A DNA stretch of 14,737 nucleotides, taken from positions 1 to 14,737 of the forward strand of contig CANHYD010000016.1 of NCBI GenBank assembly GCA_947464705.1. The letters are read 5' to 3'. Below, piece after piece: positions 7,975 to 13,834 of this stretch (within the stretch, counting starts at the first letter, position 1; the number at the start of each line of letters is the position of its first letter). Position numbers and translations under genes: made by a program. The notes below the pieces were generated by a model. That model worked only from the letters and a program-made list of their open reading frames with translations. It was not told the origin of the DNA and searched no databases. This DNA is from Verrucomicrobiota bacterium. Lineage in GTDB: Bacteria > Verrucomicrobiota > Verrucomicrobiia > Limisphaerales > UBA9464.

Positions 7975-9582
7975 TCAATAACCGATCTGCACACCCACCA
8001 TCACTCGGTGGGCATCATAGGTGGGTAGAAACACATCCTTCAATCCGGCATCCGCATAATTGATGGAATAGTTCTCGTAGGAGTAATTGAGTCCAAACTT
8101 CAGCCAACGCCGCGGCATGTAGGAGATTCCGCCAGACAGCGACAGCATGGAGTCGTCGCGCTTGTAGTCGACGGTGCGCAGACTCAGCGACCTCAGGGAT
8201 GTGCCGGCAATGGGCTCGTAAGCGGCCCCGAAGCCAGTGAGACTGTCGAATGCGCCCCCTTGGTACGAAACACCCGCCGTGGCCATCCAAGTGCCGGTCG
8301 TGCCCAGCATCTGCTGGACATTGAGCGCCGTCGTGTCGTAGGTGACGCCTTGACGCGCGATCTGGGCGGCATTGTCGGTGCGCCGCGTGTAGGCCAACGA
8401 AAACTTGGTCGTCTCTCGGAAGGCATAGCTCACCGAGATGTTCGCGGCTGGAATGGAAAAGGAAGCACCAGGGATGTCGGGGAAATCGCGAATTTCGTAA
8501 CCGCCACCAATCGTGCCCTCCAAACGCTCTGTGAACTGGCCGCGAACTCCGACAAAGCCGCCGTACACGTGAGAAGTCGGGATGAAACCGAGCGCCGAGG
8601 TGCCTCGGATGAAATCTGTGAGACCGTAGCCGCCCTCGACGAACACGGAGAGCCGTTCGGTCGGCTTGTAGCTGGCTCCCAGATTGGCTCGCCAACCATC
8701 GTTGCCGTACAAATTTACCTTTTCGAAGTTGATGTAGTTCCGGGAGCCGCTGACATAGACGTCCGTCTTTTCGGAGCTGTCGTACGTGACACGGCCCGAC
8801 GTGGTGTGAGTCCAGCGATCGACCAAGGTATTACCCAGGTTCACCCAACCTCCCATGAACGAGGAAACAAACTCCGTGGAATGGCTTCCCTCCATCCGCA
8901 GGCGGCTTTGATTGTCGTACTTGCCCGCCACCTGGATGCGGTGCATCGGTGCCGGAGCGACCCCCAAATCAAAATACCGGGCATTGTCGCTCTGATACTG
9001 CAAGTTGAGGTAATTCTCCTCTTCCGAACCCACTTGAAAACTGACGCCGGGCGACACGGTGCCGATCAGATCGGCCACACGCGGGTTGAGCGTGAATCGA
9101 TTGGTCTGGAAGCCCGCCAGAATGCCCGTGGCCGTCGCCGGAGCGTTGGGAGGAGTGGGCACCGTCAATGGGGGATAGACCGACGACGCGAAAACGGGCG
9201 ACGACGCGATCCGCTGATTCAGGGACGCATCGTTGTAGATCTGGTACTGGAGGGCCCCCGAGTAGGGCTGGGAAAGCTGACCAAACGACGGCCGATAAAC
9301 GTAGCCACCGTTCACATCGAACACGTTGTAAGTGGGCGTCCGTGGATCGACGTACTCGATGGTCCCCACGTCGGACGCCGAGAAGATGTTGTTGTTGTAC
9401 ATCATGTTGATGTCCAACTGAGGTCGGATGCGCACTCCCTGAACCTCGTAGCTCATCCACCGGTCGACTTGGTAGGCTTCAACCCCCGAGGCATCGGCAC
9501 ACAGCCCACTTGCAGGCAACAGAGCCAGCACCACAGCGACACGGAACGCCGTTTCCGGTTCAGGGATCTTTGGTGAATGCAT
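7975..9582 (-). CDS. Outer-membrane beta-barrel protein of the polysaccharide export operon
   Basis: Counted from the ATG at 9582 this has 535 residues. It has a Sec signal (FRVAVVLALLPASGLCA, cleavage likely near residue 29) and then a chain of alternating polar/aromatic strands with Tyr, Asn and Gly-rich turns. It ends in VMVGVQIGY, whose terminal aromatic is the usual barrel-assembly signal. It resembles the putative beta-barrel porin 2 (BBP2) type proteins that accompany exopolysaccharide loci, but I cannot count strands reliably by eye. An ATG at 9612 would add ten residues ahead of the signal; 9582 has GAGG a few bases upstream and gives a normal signal peptide. It is the first gene of the operon, two bases from the OPX gene. 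The likely role is outer-membrane passage of the polymer, inferred from context. Confidence 0.87.
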   Translation of the reverse strand: MHSPKIPEPETAFRVAVVLALLPASGLCADASGVEAYQVDRWMSYEVQGVRIRPQLDINMMYNNNIFSASDVGTIEYVDPRTPTYNVFDVNGGYVYRPSFGQLSQPYSGALQYQIYNDASLNQRIASSPVFASSVYPPLTVPTPPNAPATATGILAGFQTNRFTLNPRVADLIGTVSPGVSFQVGSEEENYLNLQYQSDNARYFDLGVAPAPMHRIQVAGKYDNQSRLRMEGSHSTEFVSSFMGGWVNLGNTLVDRWTHTTSGRVTYDSSEKTDVYVSGSRNYINFEKVNLYGNDGWRANLGASYKPTERLSVFVEGGYGLTDFIRGTSALGFIPTSHVYGGFVGVRGQFTERLEGTIGGGYEIRDFPDIPGASFSIPAANISVSYAFRETTKFSLAYTRRTDNAAQIARQGVTYDTTALNVQQMLGTTGTWMATAGVSYQGGAFDSLTGFGAAYEPIAGTSLRSLSLRTVDYKRDDSMLSLSGGISYMPRRWLKFGLNYSYENYSINYADAGLKDVFLPTYDAHRVMVGVQIGY

Positions 9583-9689
9583 GCCTCGAGTTGTACCTGT
9601 TGTCGATGCCATCAGCAGTCGGGCGGGACACTCCGGGCTCCGTGTGAACTGAAAAACCGAATGCCCTGACGCCCTCTGAAAACGGACTC

Positions 9690-9702
9690 ATCGCTGAGCG
9701 AT
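9690..9702. promoter_or_regulatory. Short palindrome upstream of the export operon
   Basis: ATCGCT-G-AGCGAT is a perfect 6-bp inverted repeat with a one-base centre, about 110 bp upstream of the barrel ATG. It could be an operator or a small RNA hairpin. No clear -35/-10 pair is visible next to it, and a repeat this size can occur by chance, so the assignment is tentative. Confidence 0.2.
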
Positions 9703-9783
9703 AAAAGTCACCGAATCACGGCGGGGTGTAAAACCCATAATTCCCCATGACCCACACTAATATTTGTAACGCCCGCCCATTTT

Positions 9784-9822
9784 GGGGCCTCTGCCCCGGA
9801 CACGCCGAAACGCCACGTCCGG
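9784..9822 (-). terminator. Possible hairpin terminator after yacG
   Basis: Two hairpins lie just downstream of the yacG stop (9838) and share bases, so only one can form at a time. One is CCGGAC (9796-9801) with GTCCGG (9817-9822), extendable by two wobble pairs; the other is GGGGC (9784-9788) with GCCCC (9793-9797). Neither is followed by a U-tract on the minus strand, so termination would be weak or factor-assisted. Confidence 0.3.
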
Positions 9823-9837
9823 CACTGCTTGAACCGC

Positions 9838-10068
9838 CTAGACGCCGGTGGGGCGGTCCAAGTGATCTCCCGGTGTCAACTCGTCGAACCCTTCGAAATC
9901 CCCGGGTCGAAGCTCTCGGCTGATACGATGCCCTTCTTCGAACCACTGGCCGAGATCCAAGAGCCGGCAGCGTTCGGAACAGAACGGACCGCTGGGACTT
10001 TCCAACCAGGGTCCGCGACGGCGGCACTGGGGACACGGGACTTCGGGCAATGGCTTGGAAGGCTTCAT
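9838..10068 (-). CDS. yacG: DNA gyrase inhibitor YacG (zinc-finger protein)
   Basis: A 76-residue protein whose E. coli homologue binds gyrase and blocks its DNA binding. The treble-clef zinc site is complete: C12-x2-C15, then C30-x3-C34, in the contexts PCPQC and FCSERC. It is followed by the family signature RLLDLGQWFEEGHRI (35-49) and an acidic C-terminal tail. The spacing of 14 residues between the cysteine pairs is one less than in E. coli. The ATG at 10068 overlaps the TGA of the upstream DUF2905 gene as ATGA, so the two are translationally coupled; a TTG at 10092 in the same frame is a poorer choice. Gyrase inhibition is known for E. coli YacG only and is transferred here by family. 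Confidence 0.93.
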   Translation of the reverse strand: MKPSKPLPEVPCPQCRRRGPWLESPSGPFCSERCRLLDLGQWFEEGHRISRELRPGDFEGFDELTPGDHLDRPTGV

Positions 10069-10274
10069 CGATTCAACCAACGCAGCACCCAATTCAGCAC
10101 CAGACTGAGCACCAAAGAAGTCACCACCGGAAAGTAGAAGGAAAAACCCGGACGTTCGATGACGATGTCACCCGGCAAACCGCCTCGGAGCGGTCGCCAC
10201 CAACAGAGGATCGCTCCCACCGCCAACAGTGTTCCGCCAATGATCATCAACTGCTTCCCGAGCGCGGCGTTCAC
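10065..10274 (-). CDS. DUF2905 small membrane protein
   Basis: A small protein with two membrane helices, separated by the conserved stretch LPGDIVIERPGFSFYFP, which is the hallmark of DUF2905. The function of the family is unknown. The conserved part begins at LGKQLMIIG, so the start must lie at or before the GTG at 10274 (69 residues, the usual family length). An ATG at 10313 would add thirteen residues (82 in total), and an internal ATG at 10247 has a GGGAAG-like ribosome site but would cut into the conserved N-terminus. The stop overlaps the yacG start by ATGA. The gene is divergent from the PilT-type ATPase, with about 170 bp between for both promoters. Confidence 0.82.
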   Translation of the reverse strand: MNAALGKQLMIIGGTLLAVGAILCWWRPLRGGLPGDIVIERPGFSFYFPVVTSLVLSLVLNWVLRWLNR

Positions 10275-10441
10275 AACGTGGAAACAGTGATACAGGGAAC
10301 GCCCCTCGTCCATCGCCGAGTCGTGGCACCTGGTCTATCCGGCGAGTAATTCCAGGTGATCGAGCCCTTCGAATGCGGGTTTTCTCGGAAATTCCGTGTC
10401 GCTCGGCCCCGTACTTGCTAGGTTTTTGGCATCCAAAATCC

Positions 10442-11542
10442 ATGAGCTACGACACAGATCTGCTGCGCGGAATCCTGAAGGCCGCGGTTGAAGGCGGTGC
10501 CTCCGACATTCACATCAAGGTGGGCTCCCCCGTGGTGTTCCGCATCAGCCGGCAACTCATCACCATCGACGCGCCGACTCCGACTGAGGAATGGATGGGT
10601 AAGATTCTGACCGCCATGGTCCCCCCCCACGCACGCCGGCGAATGGATGAAGAACGCGAAGTGGACTTCAGCTACTACGAGCCCGGGGTCGGCCGTTTCC
10701 GCACCAACGTCTTCCAGCAGCGAGGTACCTTTGCTCTGGCCATGCGCTACGTGAAGACTCAGGTCCCCAGCTTCGAAGAGTTGGGACTCTTGCCCATCAT
10801 CAAGTCGATCGCCGCTGCACCGCGCGGCATCGTGCTGGTGGCCGGAACCACTGGATCCGGCAAGTCCACGACGCTGGCGGCGATGCTCGAGCACATCAAC
10901 GCCAACTTCAAAAAGCACATCGTCACTCTGGAAGACCCCATCGAGTTTGTCTTCGAAGACAATCAATCGGTCGTCGAACAGCGAGAAATCGGTCTCGACA
11001 CCGGCAGCTTCCAGGCCGGTTTGAAGCACGTGCTCCGCCAAGATCCCGACATCATCATGGTGGGCGAAATGCGCGACGCCATCTCCTTCCAGGCGGCCAT
11101 CAGCGCGGCAGACACCGGCCACCTGGTGCTCTCGACGCTGCACACCCAAAACGCCTCGCAATCAATCGGCCGCATCCTCGACTTCTTCAAGCCCGACGAG
11201 CGCGAACAGATCCGCCGCCAGCTCGCCGCCACGCTCCGTGCCGTCGTCTGCCAACGCATGGTCGGCACTGTCAACGGTGGGGTCACCCCTTCCCTGGAAG
11301 TCCTCATCAATACCCCCACCGTCCGGAAGATGCTCGAGGAAAACCGCCTGGAGAAACTCGGCGCGGCCATCGAGACCGGTCGCGAAGACGGCATGCAGAG
11401 CTTCAACCAGGCGCTCTACGACCTGGTGAAGGCCGGCAAGATCAGCGAAAAGGAAGCCCTCGGAAAGGCGACCAACCCGCAAGCCCTCGAGATGATGTTC
11501 AAGGGCATCTTCCTCGACGAAGGTCGACGCATCCTCTCCTGA
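10442..11542 (+). CDS. pilT: PilT/PilU-type twitching motility (pilus retraction) ATPase
   Basis: Cytoplasmic hexameric ATPase that powers disassembly of type IV pili. The 366 residues from the ATG at 10442 match the family: N-terminal PAS-like domain (ASDIHIKVG, 20-28), Walker A GTTGSGKST (135-143), Asp box VTLEDPIEF (161-169), Walker B DPDIIMVGEMRD (201-212) and His box GHLVLSTLHT (226-235). The C-terminal part (LEVLINTPTVRKML, GMQSFNQALYDL) is as close to PilU as to PilT, so the symbol marks the family rather than a proven orthologue. An in-frame ATG at 10373 would add 23 non-conserved residues; the internal start fits the family better. No other pilus gene is present in the window. A run of eight C (10621-10628) lies inside the coding sequence. 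A hairpin follows the stop. Confidence 0.93.
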   Translation: MSYDTDLLRGILKAAVEGGASDIHIKVGSPVVFRISRQLITIDAPTPTEEWMGKILTAMVPPHARRRMDEEREVDFSYYEPGVGRFRTNVFQQRGTFALAMRYVKTQVPSFEELGLLPIIKSIAAAPRGIVLVAGTTGSGKSTTLAAMLEHINANFKKHIVTLEDPIEFVFEDNQSVVEQREIGLDTGSFQAGLKHVLRQDPDIIMVGEMRDAISFQAAISAADTGHLVLSTLHTQNASQSIGRILDFFKPDEREQIRRQLAATLRAVVCQRMVGTVNGGVTPSLEVLINTPTVRKMLEENRLEKLGAAIETGREDGMQSFNQALYDLVKAGKISEKEALGKATNPQALEMMFKGIFLDEGRRILS

Positions 11543-11566
11543 CGGCGTCATCCTGCGGTCCTGCGA

Positions 11567-11590
11567 GGAGCGCGCGGAAAGCGTCGCTCC
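11567..11590 (+). terminator. Stem-loop after the PilT-type gene
   Basis: GGAGCGCGC (11567-11575) pairs with GCG-T-CGCTCC (11581-11590), a 9-bp stem with one bulged T and a GGAAA loop, 24 bases past the stop. There is no T-run after it, so it may protect the 3' end or assist termination rather than act as a classic intrinsic terminator. Confidence 0.4.
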
Positions 11591-11691
11591 CCATGGTCCC
11601 CCGCTTGGTGCTCCCCTGACCCAGTCCATCAGCCGCGCTGCGGGCGTACTGAGGAGATTGCTTCGACCCGTTGGGGCGGTACGTTTAAATC

Positions 11692-11811
11692 GTGCTGCCC
11701 ATCATCGCCATCGGATTGGTGTTCCTCGGATGCGGGATCTTCCTCGCGCACCGGATGTCGAAGCGAGACGACGGGCAGATGCTCGAACCGCGTGACCGCG
11801 TGATCGCGTGA
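11692..11811 (+). CDS. Small single-pass membrane protein, 39 residues
   Basis: A GTG at 11692 opens a 39-codon frame: a hydrophobic helix (LPIIAIGLVFLGCGIFLAH, residues 2-20) followed by a charged, hydrophilic tail (RMSKRDDG onward). An in-frame TAA at 11686-11688 means it cannot start earlier. Its TGA (11809-11811) overlaps the GTG start of the TPR gene (11808-11810) as GTGA, the usual form of translational coupling, and this is the best evidence that it is translated. There is no strong Shine-Dalgarno (GGGGCGG lies about 15 bases upstream). I recognise no family. It could instead be a leader frame that only sets translation of the TPR gene. Confidence 0.55.
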   Translation: MLPIIAIGLVFLGCGIFLAHRMSKRDDGQMLEPRDRVIA

Positions 11812-12932
11812 TCGTCACGCTGGCGATCGTCGCTCTCCTGGCAGCCGCCGGAAAAACCCTCGCTGGCGGAGGGGCCGCGGCGGCCGCCTTCGGTCTTGTC
11901 ATCGTTATCCCGGCGGGCGTCATTCTGGCCTTCATTTGGTTGCCGGCCGCCGTCGAATCGCTGCTCAGCGGATTGACCGGGGCCATGACCGGTGGCAACC
12001 AGCAGGTCGAGGCGAAGCCCTTCTTCTACCGGGCACTGGCCAAGCGCCGGCAGGGTAAGTTTTTGGAGGCACTGGCCGAGATTGACACCGAGTTACTGAA
12101 GTTCCCTGGCAACCTCGAAGGCCTGCTGCTGAAGGCCGAGATCCAGTCCGACGACCTCAAAAACCAGGCCGCGGCGACGGGCCTGCTGGAAGAGATCATC
12201 CAGACCCCGGATCGACCCCGCCAAGAACGGTTGGCCGGGCAATTCCGCCTGGCCGAACTCCAACTGCACCGCATCCGGGATATCCCCGCGGGCCGAGCGG
12301 TGCTCGAACAGATCCTCGAAGAAAACCCGGACACCGAGGCGGCCCACACCGCACGGCAGCACCTGGCCCACCTGCCCGGCGCGGATGCCGATGCACTCAT
12401 GGGGCGCAAGAAGCTGGTGGTGGTGCACCATGAGACCTCGCTCGGGCTCACCGAAGACCTTGGGGCCAGCGCCCTGCCCCAGGAAAACTGGACTGAGCGT
12501 GCGCAGGAATGGGTCACGCATCTCGATGCCCACCCCAACGACTGGGAAGCCCGCGAGAAACTCGCCACGATTTACGCCGATCAATTCCAGCGCATCCCCC
12601 TGGCCATCGACCAGGTACGGTTGCTCATCGACCAGCCAGGCCAACCCGCCAAGCGCATCGTTGGCTGGCTCAACCGCATCGCCGACCTCGAGCTGCGGGC
12701 CCAGACCGGCGTCGAAGCGGCCCGCGCCGCCCTCGAAGAGATACGCTCCCGGTATCCCGAGAGTCCCTGGTCCGACCAGGCGGCCCTCCGGCTGGCCACC
12801 CTGGGTCGGGCCGAGCGGTCTCACACTCCGACCCCGACCCTGAAACTCGGCGTCTACGAGCAGAACATCGGCCTCAAGCGCGGTTCCGCCGAAATCCCCA
12901 ATCCCGACCCCGACGCCGCAGCAGACCGTTGA
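11808..12932 (+). CDS. Membrane-anchored tetratricopeptide-repeat protein
   Basis: A 374-residue protein. Residues 1-46 are hydrophobic and hold two likely helices split by an Ala/Gly-rich turn; the rest is soluble and helical. From ~65 it has TPR-like units: YRALAKRRQGKFLEALAEIDTEL, then LAELQLHRIRDIPAGRAVLEQILEENP, and a second block around 235-330 ending LEEIRSRYPESPWSDQAALRLA. Such proteins act as scaffolds, but the partner is not evident. The C-terminus is a Pro/Asp-rich, probably disordered tail. The start is GTG at 11808, within the stop of the upstream 39-residue frame. It follows the pilus ATPase by about 270 bp; the hairpin between suggests separate transcription, so a pilus role is not supported. 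Downstream the mRNA enters a C-rich, G-poor stretch. Confidence 0.85.
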   Translation: MIVTLAIVALLAAAGKTLAGGGAAAAAFGLVIVIPAGVILAFIWLPAAVESLLSGLTGAMTGGNQQVEAKPFFYRALAKRRQGKFLEALAEIDTELLKFPGNLEGLLLKAEIQSDDLKNQAAATGLLEEIIQTPDRPRQERLAGQFRLAELQLHRIRDIPAGRAVLEQILEENPDTEAAHTARQHLAHLPGADADALMGRKKLVVVHHETSLGLTEDLGASALPQENWTERAQEWVTHLDAHPNDWEAREKLATIYADQFQRIPLAIDQVRLLIDQPGQPAKRIVGWLNRIADLELRAQTGVEAARAALEEIRSRYPESPWSDQAALRLATLGRAERSHTPTPTLKLGVYEQNIGLKRGSAEIPNPDPDAAADR

Positions 12933-12940
12933 AATTGCCC

Positions 12941-13040
12941 AGCCCCCCCCGGCCCACAGCTCGCCGCTCGCCAACCTACGCCCCCGACCCGCCCACTGTC
13001 GTCTCACAGCCCGCACCCCCAGAGTTCCACCGCGTTCCCA
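12941..13040 (+). terminator. C-rich, G-poor stretch: candidate Rho-dependent termination zone
   Basis: The region just after the TPR stop is strongly skewed to C over G. In 12961-13020 I count 35 C and 10 G in 60 bases, and a run of eight C lies at 12943-12950. No stem plus T-run is visible before the tRNA at 13147. A C-over-G bubble of this kind is the known hallmark of Rho utilisation sites; the assignment is inferred from composition only. No gene is recognisable on either strand between 12933 and 13146. Confidence 0.3.
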
Positions 13041-13146
13041 GACTACCCGTCCTGAGACGGATCATCGAAACAAACCCAAGGCCGAGTCGCACCGCTATTG
13101 CATCCCGAGCCGCCCCTCGTCATTCTGGATCCGTCTACTCGACCGT

Positions 13147-13223
13147 GCACCGGTAGCTCAATTGGATAGAGCTTCTGACTTCGGATCAGAAGGTTGCAGG
13201 TTCAAGTCCTGCCCGGTGTACCA
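13147..13223 (+). tRNA. tRNA-Arg (anticodon TCG), CCA encoded
   Basis: Full cloverleaf: acceptor stem GCACCGG (13147-13153) with CCGGTGT (13213-13219), D arm GCTC/GAGC, anticodon stem TCTGA/TCAGA around loop CTTCGGA, and T arm GCAGG-TTCAAGT-CCTGC. The anticodon TCG is at 13181-13183 and reads the CGA-family arginine codons. Discriminator is A at 13220 and CCA is encoded at 13221-13223. The first acceptor pair is G-U rather than G-C. No intron and no integrase gene next to it. Confidence 0.96.
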
Positions 13224-13384
13224 CGGCTTTTATTGGGGTTTTTGAGGGTTTCACTGCTGTTGGAACCAAGTCTTCAGGATGGCTGTTTGCAAACTGCTAC
13301 CACCGGTTGCGTCGCAGAAGCCCTTTAACCGTCGTCGGTGTTTGCCCAGCGCCTACCACCGCCCTGATCTCCATCCCCTCGACG

Positions 13385-13834
13385 CTACGCCTCGCCGGCC
13401 GGCCGGGTGCCCCAGGAGACCGCCTCATAGGCCAACCAACCTAGGGGCCCGACCATCAACACCAGCACCAGCAACGGGCTCACCCAGCGGAAGGATTGCG
13501 ACCTCCGGACGGCGCTCCGCCAGATCACCGTGCCGACGAAGAGATCGAAACAGAGGTAGTGAATCCAACCGGCAGCCGCGCCGCTCGGAGAACCGAGCAG
13601 GGCCTGCACGCCTACCAGCGTCGGACGCGTGAGCACCGCCAAGGCCCCGGGGTCAGCCAAGACCGCCGGGACCACCGTCAGAACGTAGAACAGGGCGAAC
13701 AGGTGCGGTGGTCCCAACCGAGGATGACCGAAGATCCGGCGTGTCCAGGAGGCACGCGGAAAGACGATCAAAAGGGCCCAGCACGGAAGCACCAGCAGGT
13801 TGGCCCAATCAAAGAGGTTGTTGGTGAGGTTCAC
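13385..13834 (-). CDS. ABA4-like (DUF4281) membrane protein
   Basis: A 149-residue protein with four predicted membrane helices. The stretch GWIHYLCFDLFVG (89-101) is the conserved core of the ABA4-like/DUF4281 family. Plant ABA4 is needed for neoxanthin formation in carotenoid metabolism; bacterial members are uncharacterised, so no reaction is assigned. The start is a GTG at 13834 whose last bases form the TGA of the upstream membrane protein (GTGA overlap), with AAAGGGG about ten bases before it. A longer reading from an ATG at 13909 would lie inside the upstream gene and adds a non-conserved, non-hydrophobic N-terminus. The two genes should be translated together. Confidence 0.85.
   Translation of the reverse strand: MNLTNNLFDWANLLVLPCWALLIVFPRASWTRRIFGHPRLGPPHLFALFYVLTVVPAVLADPGALAVLTRPTLVGVQALLGSPSGAAAGWIHYLCFDLFVGTVIWRSAVRRSQSFRWVSPLLVLVLMVGPLGWLAYEAVSWGTRPAGEA

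Noticed and set aside
8260..9576. A 438-codon + strand frame opposite the beta-barrel gene
   Set aside because: The Arg/His-rich product has no domain; the minus-strand frame has a signal peptide, strand pattern and an aromatic C-terminus, and sits in an operon.
9680..9702. A GATGAGTCCG-like motif on the minus strand, resembling a hammerhead ribozyme core
   Set aside because: The core reads CGATGAGTCC rather than CTGATGA, and no partner GAAA segment with a closing stem follows.
10327..10358. 7-bp inverted repeat CACCTGG...CCAGGTG in the divergent gap before the PilT-type gene
   Set aside because: The 18-bp spacer and short arms are compatible with chance; no promoter elements line up with it.
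12509..13156. A + strand frame running from inside the TPR gene into the tRNA
   Set aside because: It is Arg/Pro/Ser-rich out-of-frame translation that would overlap the tRNA; no start signal or motif supports it.
13285..13294. Perfect 10-bp palindrome GTTTGCAAAC downstream of the tRNA
   Set aside because: About fifteen perfect 10-bp palindromes are expected by chance in a window of this size, and it is not next to a promoter or an integrase.
13147..13384. tRNA 3' end as an attachment site for a mobile element
   Set aside because: No integrase, no direct repeat of the tRNA 3' end and no foreign-looking composition in the sequence that follows.
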